From Rikenellaceae bacterium UBA1749 (GTDB taxonomy: Bacteria > Bacteroidota > Bacteroidia > Bacteroidales > Rikenellaceae), in the NCBI GenBank assembly GCA_002315675.1, contig DCHP01000069.1:17298-81297 (forward strand): 64,000 nucleotides of DNA, given 5' to 3'. Made by a program: the position numbers and the translations under genes. The notes under the pieces were generated by a model. The model was given only the letters and a program-made list of their open reading frames with translations. It was not told the DNA's origin and did no database searches. Positions 18,660-27,936 of the stretch are shown piece after piece. How positions within the stretch are numbered: the first letter of the stretch is position 1; each line of letters opens with the position of its first letter.

Positions 18660-20303
18660 ATGCGTAATAGAATTATCATACTATTTATCTTATCAATATC
18701 GTTATGTTTCAATGACGTACTAGCTAATGAAAGCAACAAAGAAGACACTCTGCATGTATGGAGGTCGAACCAGCCAGTTGTAATAGGTCGCAGAAACAAT
18801 ATAGTTCTTGATCTTTCATGCGAAGGCAAGAAAATCAATTCTATTAGCATATCACTGAAGGAAGCCAGGGGAAAAGTCGACAAAATAGAACTATACTATA
18901 CAGGAACGACATCCATGCTATTCAGCAGAACCACATCAAGTGCCCTTATTTCACATCAGTCCATATACGGAGGTGGACAGAAGATATATTCAAATCCTTC
19001 ATACAGCGTACTAAAGACAAGTGTTGATTATTCTAGCAAAAAGGATGGGGATAATGTAACATTAAATGCGGACATGAACCTGTATCAAGGTGGCAGGAAC
19101 TATTTCTACATCTCTGTTGCGGCAAATGCAGCAGTGCCATTGTCGGAAAGTTTTGATATTCACATTACAGGAGCTAAAATTGATGGTAAGGATGTTATCA
19201 TCCGTGAAGATGGCGAGAATCTTCCTGTAAGGTTTGCTGTTAGCGTCAAGGATGCCGGCGATGAAGGAATTTTTGCATACAGAATACCTGGAATTGTAAC
19301 AGCCGGTGACGGGACTTTGGTTTCAGCATACGATATCAGAAGAAATTCAAGTATTGACTTACAGGAAGACATACAGATTGGAGTCAGCCGTTCCAGAGAC
19401 GGAGGAAGAACCTGGAGCAAGAACATCCTGGCAATGGATATGAGAGGTACAAATTCTCTGCCTGATTGTCAGAACGGAACAGGCGACCCGTCAATACTGA
19501 TTGATCCCGAGACGGGCAGGATATACATTATGGCACTCTGGACTCATGGTATCGGAGCTTCTACTTCATGGCAGCATTGCAAAAGAGGATTTAATCCTGA
19601 AGATGGAGCAGCTCAGGTACTTCTTATCGAGAGTTCAGATAATGGAAAGACATGGTCAAAGCCATTGAATATCACAAGGCAGATAAAAGATTCCCTATGG
19701 TTCATCCTTCTTCAGGGACCTGGCAGAGGAATTGCAATGAAGGACGGAACACTGGTATTTCCATTCCAATATAAAGATGAGAACGATTTTCCTGCCGCAA
19801 CAATTGTATATAGCAAAGACAAGGGAAAAACATGGACTATCGGATCCAGAGCAAGGGAAAACACCACAGAGTCACAGGTTGTGGAAATGAAGGACGGGTC
19901 ACTTATGCTCAATATGAGAGACAACAGAGGTGGTTCAAGAGCCGTTTCCATAACAAAAGATATGGGAAGGACCTGGTACGAGCATTCCTCATCCAGATCA
20001 CTTCTCAGAGAACCTGTCTGCATGGCAAGCCTTATAAGAGTCGAGGCAAAGGACAATTGTCTCGGAAAGGACATACTTTTCTTTTCGAATCCGGATACGA
20101 CAACAAAACGTAATCATATTACCATAAAGGCAAGTCTTGATGAAGGTATCACATGGAACGAAGGACTTCTGATAGATGCTGAGAACGGATGGGGATATTC
20201 ATGCCTGACTATGATAGACACTGAGACAATCGGAATTCTATACGAAAGTTCTAAATCTCATCTACTGTTTCAGGCAGTCAAAATAAAGGATATTATTAAA
20301 TAG
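18660..20303 (+). CDS. nanH: Secreted exo-alpha-sialidase, GH33
   Basis: This enzyme releases terminal sialic acid from host glycans. It is 547 aa with a signal peptide (MRNRIIILFILSISLCFNDVLA), so it acts in the periplasm or at the cell surface. An N-terminal jelly-roll-type sialidase domain (about 25-190) precedes the six-bladed propeller. The arginine-triad motif YRIP occurs near residue 206. Five Asp-boxes (SxDxGxTW) are visible near residues 242, 325, 385, 432 and 491. The catalytic Tyr/Glu pair lies in the C-terminal half. It is followed after 9 bp by panB. No other sialic acid genes (nanA, nanE, transporter) are in the window. Confidence 0.95.
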   Translation: MRNRIIILFILSISLCFNDVLANESNKEDTLHVWRSNQPVVIGRRNNIVLDLSCEGKKINSISISLKEARGKVDKIELYYTGTTSMLFSRTTSSALISHQSIYGGGQKIYSNPSYSVLKTSVDYSSKKDGDNVTLNADMNLYQGGRNYFYISVAANAAVPLSESFDIHITGAKIDGKDVIIREDGENLPVRFAVSVKDAGDEGIFAYRIPGIVTAGDGTLVSAYDIRRNSSIDLQEDIQIGVSRSRDGGRTWSKNILAMDMRGTNSLPDCQNGTGDPSILIDPETGRIYIMALWTHGIGASTSWQHCKRGFNPEDGAAQVLLIESSDNGKTWSKPLNITRQIKDSLWFILLQGPGRGIAMKDGTLVFPFQYKDENDFPAATIVYSKDKGKTWTIGSRARENTTESQVVEMKDGSLMLNMRDNRGGSRAVSITKDMGRTWYEHSSSRSLLREPVCMASLIRVEAKDNCLGKDILFFSNPDTTTKRNHITIKASLDEGITWNEGLLIDAENGWGYSCLTMIDTETIGILYESSKSHLLFQAVKIKDIIK

Positions 20304-20312
20304 CAAATAATT

Positions 20313-21128
20313 ATGTCAACAGAAACAGTTACAAAAGTAGTAACGACACACCGTCTGGCTGAAATGAAAGCCAGAGGAGAAAAGATCTCAATGTTAACTG
20401 CATACGACTACACGATGGCTGGCATTATTGATGCTGCCGGTATAGATATGATACTTGTCGGAGATAGTGCAGCCAATGTCATGGCCGGATATCAGACAAC
20501 AGTTCCATTTACACTTGATGAGATGATTTACCATGGCAAGTGCGTGGTTCGTGCCGTCAACAGAGCACTCGTCGTTGTGGATATGCCTTTTGGAAGTTAC
20601 CAGGGTGATTCAAAGGAAGCCTTGCATTCTGCCATCCGCATAATGAAGGAAACAGGAGCAAATGCTGTTAAAATTGAAGGCGGGGAAGAAGTAATTGAAG
20701 GAATAGAAAGAATTCTGACAGCAGGGATCCCGGTCATGGGACACCTCGGACTCACACCACAAAGCATAAACAAGTTCGGAACATTTTCCGTTAGAGCCAA
20801 GGAAGAAACTGAAGCTGAAAAACTATATAATGATGCTCTTCTCCTTGAAAAGGTAGGCTGTTTCGGAATCGTACTTGAAAAAATACCAGCTATACTAGCT
20901 GAAAAAGTTGCAAAAGCAGTAAAGATCCCTGTGATAGGTATTGGCGCCGGCAATGGCGTTGACGGACAGGTTCTTGTTTCGTACGACATGCTTGGACTGA
21001 CCCAGGGATTTTCTCCTAAATTTCTAAGGCGTTATGCAAACCTTCAGGAAATTGTTTCGAATGCTGTAGGCCAGTACAACAAAGATGTTAAAAGCCTGGA
21101 CTTTCCGAATGATTCAGAACAGTACTGA
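20313..21128 (+). CDS. panB: 3-methyl-2-oxobutanoate hydroxymethyltransferase
   Basis: PanB transfers a hydroxymethyl group from 5,10-methylene-THF to alpha-ketoisovalerate to make ketopantoate, the first committed step of pantothenate and CoA synthesis. At 271 aa it is of normal length. Metal- and substrate-binding motifs are seen: [30 protein letters not shown], and the catalytic-Glu region [18 protein letters not shown]. It follows the sialidase gene by 9 bp and so may be cotranscribed with it. A repeat element lies 44 bp downstream. Confidence 0.96.
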   Translation: MSTETVTKVVTTHRLAEMKARGEKISMLTAYDYTMAGIIDAAGIDMILVGDSAANVMAGYQTTVPFTLDEMIYHGKCVVRAVNRALVVVDMPFGSYQGDSKEALHSAIRIMKETGANAVKIEGGEEVIEGIERILTAGIPVMGHLGLTPQSINKFGTFSVRAKEETEAEKLYNDALLLEKVGCFGIVLEKIPAILAEKVAKAVKIPVIGIGAGNGVDGQVLVSYDMLGLTQGFSPKFLRRYANLQEIVSNAVGQYNKDVKSLDFPNDSEQY

Positions 21129-21172
21129 TCTCAATGAGCAGCTACTAACCCAAAACGGCTGTCTTTAACTAT

Positions 21173-21271
21173 GAGTAAACTTGAAAAAGTCCAAATATTG
21201 AGAAACACCCCCAATTCCAGAGACCTGTAATAGTGGTAACAATGACAAATAATACTTTTTCAAGTAGACTC
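21173..21271 (+). mobile_element. MITE-like element, subfamily B, copy 4 (99 bp)
   Basis: It starts GAGTAAACTTGAAAAAGT and ends ACTTTTTCAAGTAGACTC. AACTAT flanks it exactly on both sides (6-bp duplication). It lies in the 305-bp gap between panB and the NYN-domain gene; nothing else is recognisable in that gap. Confidence 0.9.
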
Positions 21272-21433
21272 AACTATAATATACCACCATAGACGACTGT
21301 TCTGAGATAAAGTTCTGAATTTCATTGATTTTTGATAATAATATCTGATATTTTTGACTGGAAATAACTATTGAACTACATTTGCAGAAAATATCGTGCA
21401 TAGAATTTAGGAACCTATTTATTTAAAAAGAAT

Positions 21434-22066
21434 ATGACAAGGATTGCAATATTTTACGATGGGAATTTCATACTCCACTCATCAAATTACTATTGTTACA
21501 TTCATGACATAAAGAAAAGAATAGCATTAGGTGGACTTCAGAAATATTTCATAAGCAAGGTCGCTGAAATAATTGAGGAACCGGAAAAATACATAAAGAT
21601 ATCCCAGAGTCATTATTTCAGAGGAAGATTGAACGCCTTTGATGCATCAACAAGAGGTAACCAGCTCTACAACGACAGAGTCTTTGATGACATACTGATG
21701 TCAGAGGGTATTCAGACCCATTATCTTCCGCTCAGAAACGTATCAGGCAAAAAGGAGGAAAGCGGAACAACAGTAGGGCTTTCGGTTGAAGCAATCCAGG
21801 TAGTCGAAAGACACCTTGCTGATGTTGTACTGTTTGTTGTTTCCGATGCGGATTTCCTTCCTCTTATAAGAAAGATGAGAGAATACGATGTCTACACCAT
21901 TGTCGCAGGATGGGATTTTGAATACGTCAATGACGATGGGACCAAGGTAACGACTAGAACCAGTCAGGACCTTAGAAACACTGCAGACTACTCTATCATG
22001 TTGACTGAGGAAATTGATGAAGGACTGAATAATCATGATGAGACAATAGAAAATATCTTCATCTAG
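21434..22066 (+). CDS. NYN-domain (PIN-like) protein
   Basis: This 210-aa cytoplasmic protein has the NYN/LabA-like fold of metal-dependent RNases. Acidic active-site residues are visible at IAIFYDGNF (Asp9) and VVSDADFLPLIRKM (Asp138, Asp140), the usual pattern for this family. The N-terminal insertion carrying YHF-type residues (SQSHYFRGRL) may hold substrate. Substrate and role are unknown; nuclease activity is inferred from the family. It lies alone 83 bp before the C11 peptidase reading frame. Confidence 0.85.
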   Translation: MTRIAIFYDGNFILHSSNYYCYIHDIKKRIALGGLQKYFISKVAEIIEEPEKYIKISQSHYFRGRLNAFDASTRGNQLYNDRVFDDILMSEGIQTHYLPLRNVSGKKEESGTTVGLSVEAIQVVERHLADVVLFVVSDADFLPLIRKMREYDVYTIVAGWDFEYVNDDGTKVTTRTSQDLRNTADYSIMLTEEIDEGLNNHDETIENIFI

Positions 22067-22173
22067 CAATAATATTGAAGTGGTAATATAACAACAGACA
22101 ATAAAAGACAAAATACAGCCATATATATTTTTTCACTATACCAGCAGGTATGTTACAAACACATATAAAAAAT

Positions 22174-23385
22174 ATGAAGACAAGGCTTTTATCCATACTT
22201 ATAATCATATCATCCGTACTGATTTGCGGATGCAAGAACAATGAACCTGAACCTGAAGTAAACAAAAGGACCATTCTTGTATATATGATAGCGGATAATA
22301 ATATATATTATGATGCTCTGACAGACATCAATGAGATGGAATATGGATGGAATGATGGTTATTATGGGGACCTTCTTGTTTTCCTTAACGGAATAGACGG
22401 AGAAAATACGTTGTATAGGATTAATCATGATGACGATGATAATGCTATCAATAGTACAATTGTCAAGACATATCCTCAAAATAGTAAAGTTTGTACCAAG
22501 GAATTCCTGAGAGGGGTTATTTCCGATGCAATGAATCTGTACCCAGCCAACAGTTACGCACTTGATTTATGGTCACATGGAACCGGATGGCTTCCAAAGG
22601 GGGAAGGATATCCGTTGACCATATATGATGAATGGGTATCAGAAACATGTACGAGCAATGCAAACTACTCTAGGATTCCTGTCATTCAAGCAGGGGTTTT
22701 CGGTGTCGATAGAACAAACAATGGGTATTTTGAAGCCTACGACCTTGCTGAAGCCCTGTCTATTTACAAGTTAGATTACCTGTTCTTTGATGCATGCAAT
22801 ATGGGTTCTGTTGAATGTGCTTATGAAATGAGAAACTGCTGCGAGTACTATATATCATCAGCAGCAGAAATACCTTCCAAAGGAGCGCCATACGATGTAA
22901 TCATTTCTGATATGTTCGCCCAGCCAAGAGCGAATGTAAAGGGCATTGCCGAAAAATTCTACAACTATTACAATGCTTTGGAAGGCTATAGCAGAACTGC
23001 TACAATTTCCGTAGTTGATTGCAGCAAACTTAAAAACGTAGCATCTGAACTTAGCAAGATTGTCACCAAGAATCCGGAAATTCCATTGAGTTCAATCCAA
23101 CAATATGGAAGGGCTCTCACGGGTAAATATGAATGTTTTTTCGATTTGGAAGATTTTGTCCAGCAGACATGGGGATTAACAGCAAGTGCCGGTTTTTCTG
23201 CAGCACTCAATGACGCTGTCATATACAAGGCTGCCACTCCTGAATTATTCGAAGATATAATAGTAAATCACCATTCAGGACTTTCGTGCTATATTCCTAT
23301 AGCAGAACAAACAAATTGTATGTACATTTACAACGAATATTATTCCTGGGCTACTGACAGTGGTCTTGGAGCTATGGTAGAATAA
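22174..23385 (+). CDS. Clostripain-family (C11) cysteine peptidase, lipoprotein
   Basis: This is a clostripain-related protease with the caspase-like fold, predicted to cleave after basic residues. I start it at the ATG at 22174 because MKTRLLSILIIISSVLICGC is a lipoprotein signal, with Cys20 the lipidated residue; the frame opens 8 codons earlier. The catalytic dyad is visible: His135 in LDLWSHGTGW and Cys208 in LFFDACNMGSVE. The protein would be tethered in the outer membrane. At 403 aa it has family length. metK begins 20 bp after its stop codon. Confidence 0.9.
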   Translation: MKTRLLSILIIISSVLICGCKNNEPEPEVNKRTILVYMIADNNIYYDALTDINEMEYGWNDGYYGDLLVFLNGIDGENTLYRINHDDDDNAINSTIVKTYPQNSKVCTKEFLRGVISDAMNLYPANSYALDLWSHGTGWLPKGEGYPLTIYDEWVSETCTSNANYSRIPVIQAGVFGVDRTNNGYFEAYDLAEALSIYKLDYLFFDACNMGSVECAYEMRNCCEYYISSAAEIPSKGAPYDVIISDMFAQPRANVKGIAEKFYNYYNALEGYSRTATISVVDCSKLKNVASELSKIVTKNPEIPLSSIQQYGRALTGKYECFFDLEDFVQQTWGLTASAGFSAALNDAVIYKAATPELFEDIIVNHHSGLSCYIPIAEQTNCMYIYNEYYSWATDSGLGAMVE

Positions 23386-23405
23386 AAAAAAAAGACAAAT
23401 AGAAT

Positions 23406-24632
23406 ATGAGTTATTTATTTACGTCAGAATCTGTATCTGAAGGGCACCCTGACAAAGTGTCCGATCAGATTGCAGATGCCATTTTGGATGAATTTTTAAA
23501 AAGGGACATTAATAGTAAGGTTGCATGCGAGGTACTTTGTACCACTGGGCTTGTTGTTATTTCCGGAGAAGTCAAGAGTGAGGCATATGTCGACATAGAG
23601 GCAACCGCAAGAAAAGTTATCAGAACCATTGGATACAATCGTTCGGAGTTGATGTTTGACGATCGTTCATGCGGACTTCTATCTGCAATCCACGAACAGT
23701 CTCCAGACATAAACCAGGGTGTAGAAAGGGAAGACCCTGAACAGCAGGGTGCCGGAGACCAGGGTATCATGTTCGGATATGCAACAAATGAGACAAGTAC
23801 CTATATGCCGGCAACACTTGCTCTTGCACACCAGATACTGATAACATTATCAAAGATACGTCACGAAGGCAAAATAATGACATATCTTCGCCCTGATGCC
23901 AAGTCACAGGTTACAATTGAGTACTCTGAAGATGGCAAACCAGTAAGGGTTCATACAATTGTAGTTTCAACACAGCATGACGACTGGGTATCTGTCGAAA
24001 AAATCAAACAGAATATCATGGACATAGTAATTCCTGAGGTCAAAAAGACACTTCAGGAGCGTGGAGACAAGTTAGCCGAGCTTATTGATGACAATTACAT
24101 ACTTCACGTGAATCCTACAGGAAAATTCGTCATCGGCGGTCCCGCTGGTGATACCGGTGTTACAGGAAGAAAAATAATTGTTGACACATATGGTGGCCGT
24201 GGTGCACATGGTGGCGGTGCCTTCTCAGGAAAGGACCCATCAAAAGTAGACCGTTCAGCAGCATATGCTCTTCGTCATATTGCCAAGAACATGGTAGCTG
24301 CTGGTATTTCAGATGAGGTTCAGATACAGATTGCCTATGCAATCGGTCTGGCACAGCCTGTAAGTCTCAAGGTTGACACTTTCGGGAAATCCCATGTCGG
24401 GATGTCAGATAGTGAAATCAGCGAAAAAATTCTTTCAATGTTTGATCTTAAACCTGCATCGATAATCAGAAGGTATGGATTAAAGAATCCTATTTTCCAT
24501 GAAACAGCAGCTTACGGGCATTTCGGCCGTGAACCATTTGAAAAGGTTGTAGACGGCAAAAACATACAGTTCTTCTCATGGGAAAAGCTTGATGAAGTTG
24601 ATCGTATAAAGGAGGCTTTTTCAATCAGATAG
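23406..24632 (+). CDS. metK: S-adenosylmethionine synthetase
   Basis: MetK makes S-adenosylmethionine from methionine and ATP in the cytoplasm. At 408 aa it is slightly longer than the E. coli enzyme. Motifs seen are the ATP-binding SEGHPDKVSDQ, the flexible-loop/hexapeptide region GAGDQGIMFGYA, and the phosphate-binding GGGAFSGKDPSKVDRS. It lies 20 bp behind the C11 peptidase gene. No SAM riboswitch is visible upstream. A strong terminator follows. Confidence 0.97.
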   Translation: MSYLFTSESVSEGHPDKVSDQIADAILDEFLKRDINSKVACEVLCTTGLVVISGEVKSEAYVDIEATARKVIRTIGYNRSELMFDDRSCGLLSAIHEQSPDINQGVEREDPEQQGAGDQGIMFGYATNETSTYMPATLALAHQILITLSKIRHEGKIMTYLRPDAKSQVTIEYSEDGKPVRVHTIVVSTQHDDWVSVEKIKQNIMDIVIPEVKKTLQERGDKLAELIDDNYILHVNPTGKFVIGGPAGDTGVTGRKIIVDTYGGRGAHGGGAFSGKDPSKVDRSAAYALRHIAKNMVAAGISDEVQIQIAYAIGLAQPVSLKVDTFGKSHVGMSDSEISEKILSMFDLKPASIIRRYGLKNPIFHETAAYGHFGREPFEKVVDGKNIQFFSWEKLDEVDRIKEAFSIR

Positions 24633-24673
24633 TCAATTACTGAAGAATCAGCACAAAAACATATCATCCCTTT

Positions 24674-24714
24674 CAATCCTCAGCCAATGAAGCTGGGGAT
24701 TGTTTTTTTTACTT
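24674..24714 (+). terminator. Intrinsic terminator of metK
   Basis: The stem CAATCCTCAGC / GCTGGGGATTG has one mismatch and a short loop, followed by eight T, about 40 bp after the stop codon. Confidence 0.85.
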
Positions 24715-24741
24715 ATATAGCAACTTTAGAAAAAAAATTAG

Positions 24742-24749
24742 TATTTTTG
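24742..24749 (+). promoter_or_regulatory. -7 box of the PCMD lipoprotein operon
   Basis: TATTTTTG fits TAnnTTTG, 28 bp before the ATG at 24777. The -33 region is not recognisable. Confidence 0.4.
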
Positions 24750-24776
24750 TCTTATTGATTGGTAAAAATAGGAATT

Positions 24777-25901
24777 ATGAGAAAAATTTTAGCTCTAACA
24801 ATTTTAGCACTTGTATTTTCCTGCATACAACCAGAGCCAAAGAATTCTGAAGCTGATATCATATCAGTTATTCTGCCTGAAGGTTATATGGGAAGGAATC
24901 CTGAAGTGTTCAACGATTCAATTGTAATCCACCTGTCAAATGAGGTGTATTTTAAGTTCCTGGCTCCGGAATTCAAGTTAACCGATGGTGCAACGATTTT
25001 CCCGGCTAGCGGAACACAAAGGTCTTTCTACGAACCTCAGTATTATGAGGTTACATCAGAGAACGGACTTTGGAAGAAAAGATATGCAGTTACGGCTGTA
25101 TGGGGTGAAGTTCCTGACGAAATAACTGTCTACGACTTTGAAAATGTAAAGAAAGACAACCTTGAAAGATATCACATATTCTATGAAAAGGATGCAGAAG
25201 AAAAGGAGAAATTCTCATGGGCATCGGGAAACGCCGGATATGCCTTGACGGGAGCTGCTTCAACGCTTGAAGATTACCCTGCTTTCCAGAGCGAAATAAC
25301 AGGAGGTGGCCATGCAGCCTGTCTGACAACATGTACAACCGGAAGCTTTGGCCCTATGGTAGGAATGCCTCTTGCAGCCGGAAATCTGTTCCTTGGAAGT
25401 TTTGACATGATGTCAGCGGTTACTGCACCTTTGAAAGCCACTCATTTTGGAATGCAATGGAATGCTGTACCTATAAAATTTACAGGAAAATTCCAATACA
25501 CACCAGGTCCGGTCTACTATGAAAAAGACATGAGTGCAGCTGGTGGAGTGAGAGTTGATCCTACAAAAAAAGACAGATGCAATATCTATGCTGTATTTTT
25601 TGAAACTACAGAAACTATGCAATATCTGGATGGTGAAAATTCACTTTCCACTGACAATGAAAACATAATAAGTACAGCTATAGTTCCTGTTGATGATACA
25701 TGGGGAAATACAGAGTGGAAAGAATTCAATCTTGACTTTGTAGGAAGAGAAGGAAAGACAATCGACCCTCAGAAGATGGCTAGCGGCAAATACAGTATCG
25801 CAATTGTCATGACATCAAGCGTTGATGGTGCAACATTCTCAGGAGCACCAGGAAGTAGATTAATTGTTGATAATATTAGAATTTTCTCGCAGGTACTATG
25901 A
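24777..25901 (+). CDS. PCMD-type surface lipoprotein (putative carbohydrate-binding)
   Basis: This 374-aa protein starts at the ATG at 24777, giving the lipoprotein signal MRKILALTILALVFSC; the frame opens 6 codons earlier. The N-terminal 110 residues form a small beta-domain as in BACON/Ig-like PCMD partners. The rest matches the PCMD (putative carbohydrate metabolism domain) pattern: TVYDFENVK, FSWASGNAGYAL, the long middle part with LFLGSFDM, and the closing strand GSRLIVDNIRIF. The domain's function is unproven. Its stop overlaps the start of the following barrel gene by 4 bp, so the two are cotranslated. Confidence 0.8.
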   Translation: MRKILALTILALVFSCIQPEPKNSEADIISVILPEGYMGRNPEVFNDSIVIHLSNEVYFKFLAPEFKLTDGATIFPASGTQRSFYEPQYYEVTSENGLWKKRYAVTAVWGEVPDEITVYDFENVKKDNLERYHIFYEKDAEEKEKFSWASGNAGYALTGAASTLEDYPAFQSEITGGGHAACLTTCTTGSFGPMVGMPLAAGNLFLGSFDMMSAVTAPLKATHFGMQWNAVPIKFTGKFQYTPGPVYYEKDMSAAGGVRVDPTKKDRCNIYAVFFETTETMQYLDGENSLSTDNENIISTAIVPVDDTWGNTEWKEFNLDFVGREGKTIDPQKMASGKYSIAIVMTSSVDGATFSGAPGSRLIVDNIRIFSQVL

Positions 25902-26674
25902 AAAAGATATTGATTCTAGTTGTTGGATTATTGATATGCAATAACATTTTTGCAGAAGAACCGCATGGTAAGAAAGTTAACCTTGATTTCAAGGTTGGTC
26001 TTAATATTGGTGGCACGTCCCCTATTCCACTTCCAGCCGAAATCAGGGAAATCAAGGGATTCAAGCCAAACTTCAATGGTTCACTTGAAACCGACGTAAA
26101 CTTCAGACTGGACAAAAATGGCAGATGGGAACTTGGCACTGGTCTTAGATTCGAAAAGAAATCAATGACAACCGATGCCCGAGTCAAGGACTACAGTATG
26201 GAAATCATTGGAAAAGGAGGAGAAAAGATGGCCGGAAGATGGACAGGAGATGTAAATACATATTATTCCGCATATAACCTTACACTCCCTATTCTTGGAT
26301 CCTATAAAGCATGCCGAAACTTCAAAGTCCAGTTCGGGCCATACATTTCATACCTGTTCAATCAGGAATTCAGCGGAGATGTTTCTAATGGTTATTTAAG
26401 ACAGGGTAACCCTACCGGAGAAAAAGTTGTCTTCGAAGGAGACGCAAAGGGACCTTACAACTTTTCAAACAACCTGTACAATTTCCAGTACGGACTGATG
26501 GCAGGTGTGAACTGGGAATTTGCCAAACACTTCATCGTTTCGGGTCATCTATCATGGGGTCTAAGAAATGTATTTCAGGATGATTTCAAGACCATAACAT
26601 TCAACATGTACCCTATCTATTTCAACCTCGGTGTAGGTTACCGCCTGTTCTCTGAAAAGGAGAAGAAACATTAG
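25898..26674 (+). CDS. Outer-membrane beta-barrel protein (PorT/OMP_b-brl-like)
   Basis: This 258-aa protein has a signal peptide (MKKILILVVGLLICNNIFA) and alternating amphipathic strands typical of an 8-10-stranded barrel: VNLDFKVGLNIGG, WELGTGLRFEKKS, FKVQFGPYISYLF, FIVSGHLSWGLRNVF and FNLGVGYRLF. It overlaps the upstream PCMD lipoprotein gene by 4 bp and probably works with it in the outer membrane. The specific role is unknown. Confidence 0.82.
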   Translation: MKKILILVVGLLICNNIFAEEPHGKKVNLDFKVGLNIGGTSPIPLPAEIREIKGFKPNFNGSLETDVNFRLDKNGRWELGTGLRFEKKSMTTDARVKDYSMEIIGKGGEKMAGRWTGDVNTYYSAYNLTLPILGSYKACRNFKVQFGPYISYLFNQEFSGDVSNGYLRQGNPTGEKVVFEGDAKGPYNFSNNLYNFQYGLMAGVNWEFAKHFIVSGHLSWGLRNVFQDDFKTITFNMYPIYFNLGVGYRLFSEKEKKH

Positions 26675-26720
26675 GCTGACAATAATCAGACAAATGGCCG
26701 AATAAACAAAAAACAGCCAT

Positions 26721-26753
<33 letters not shown>

Positions 26754-26771
26754 AAAGATACGACCATATAG

Positions 26772-26815
26772 ACAGAAACGGACAGCATTTCAAATTGCAG
26801 TCCGTTTCTGTTATT
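26772..26815 (+). terminator. Hairpin terminator of the PCMD-barrel operon
   Basis: The perfect 12-bp stem ACAGAAACGGAC / GTCCGTTTCTGT has a 16-nt loop and is followed by TTATTATA. It lies between two convergent genes. The T tract is imperfect. Confidence 0.6.
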
Positions 26816-26864
26816 ATACACATAATATTATGAATTAGTACTATATGGCAATAAAATTATACGA

Positions 26865-27749
26865 TTATTCTGAAATGATCGATTGGTCAGCAGAATTGTC
26901 TGCTACCACCTGGCAAGCGACAGCAGATGGTTTTCTCATGTACTTCACAAACATCATAGCAGACAAAATAAAGGTTATTGTAGCAAAAGATACCGCGAGA
27001 CACTGGCTTTCAAATATATTGTTCCATGATGCGTCATCTCCCAATGCAAGTCCCATCACTGATGCAAATGTGTTGTTGATAACATGCAATATGGTGGAGA
27101 GAATAATATTACCCGACTTATAGTATACAATCGCCAGAATAACGCCAACAATACCTGCAAAGAATATCTGACACGGATTTACATGGATGAGTCCAAACAG
27201 CAACGCAGACAATAATATTGCAGCCCAGGGTCTGATCCCGTTTCTGAGCATTCCGCCAAGTATTGCCTCACGGAAACATAGTTCCTCTATTATCGGAACC
27301 ACTAAACTGATTGTTACTACCCCATAGACATTATTCATAAGACAGTCAAAGGCTGCCTCAAATATATTTTCAAGATCAATCTGTTCAGAGATAATAGACA
27401 CGGAAAACAACGCTAGTATTCCAGCCACAAACGGTATAATAATAGAATATCGCTTATCCATATCGGTAAAATTTTTCTGCGCAGGACAGCAATTGCTACA
27501 TACTCGTTTCCATCGTATCAGATTCATGAAGGATGCTATTATGAGAGTTATTAAGCCTGACAGGATCGTAACTGCAGAAACAACAACAGGAGACATCGCT
27601 GCCATAGCCGCAGTCTGATCCCCGGATAGAATCGCACTGGCATAATCTCTATTTGTCAATGACATTATAACAGATAGAACAACACCTAAAATACCCTGGA
27701 TTGCAAGATATATAAAAGCGACAAGAATAGGCTTAACATATTTTTTCAT
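26865..27749 (-). CDS. CPBP-family intramembrane metalloprotease
   Basis: This 294-aa multi-pass membrane protein is of the CAAX-protease/bacteriocin-processing (Abi) family. The catalytic motifs are complete: EELCFR (EExxxR; Glu155, Glu156, Arg160), FGLIH (His189) and HVINN (His222, Asn226). About eight helices are predicted. I start it at the ATG at 27749 (MKKYVKPILVAF); the longer frame reaches into the repeat element at 27769. Substrate is unknown, and no bacteriocin or CAAX-type peptide gene is adjacent. The repeat sits 19 bp before the start codon, so its promoter must lie within or beyond the repeat. Confidence 0.9.
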   Translation of the reverse strand: MKKYVKPILVAFIYLAIQGILGVVLSVIMSLTNRDYASAILSGDQTAAMAAMSPVVVSAVTILSGLITLIIASFMNLIRWKRVCSNCCPAQKNFTDMDKRYSIIIPFVAGILALFSVSIISEQIDLENIFEAAFDCLMNNVYGVVTISLVVPIIEELCFREAILGGMLRNGIRPWAAILLSALLFGLIHVNPCQIFFAGIVGVILAIVYYKSGNIILSTILHVINNTFASVMGLALGDDASWNNIFESQCLAVSFATITFILSAMMFVKYMRKPSAVACQVVADNSADQSIISE

Positions 27750-27768
27750 ATTCCAAGAATTTATATTT

Positions 27769-27866
27769 GAGTCCACTTTAAAAAGTCCAAAAATTGAGAA
27801 ACGCCCCCATTCCAGAGGCCTGTAGCGGATATAAAAACCTTAAACGATACTTATTAAAGTGGACTC
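27769..27866 (+). mobile_element. MITE-like element, subfamily A, copy 2 (98 bp)
   Basis: It is almost identical to the copy at 8881-8978. ATATTT flanks it exactly on both sides. It inserted directly upstream of the CPBP gene and downstream of the M16 peptidase gene. Confidence 0.92.
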
Positions 27867-27936
27867 ATATTTTGATAGCAGTCATCAATCAAGCAATCAA
27901 TTTCGTAGATATTATTTCAACATGTTTCTTGTTACA

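Noticed and set aside
22174..24632. SAM riboswitch before metK
   Set aside because: Only 20 bp separate metK from the upstream gene and no riboswitch-like structure is visible before that gene.
27750..27776. N-terminal extension of the CPBP protease to 27776
   Set aside because: It starts inside a recently inserted repeat element; MKKYVKPIL at 27749 is the natural start before the first helix.
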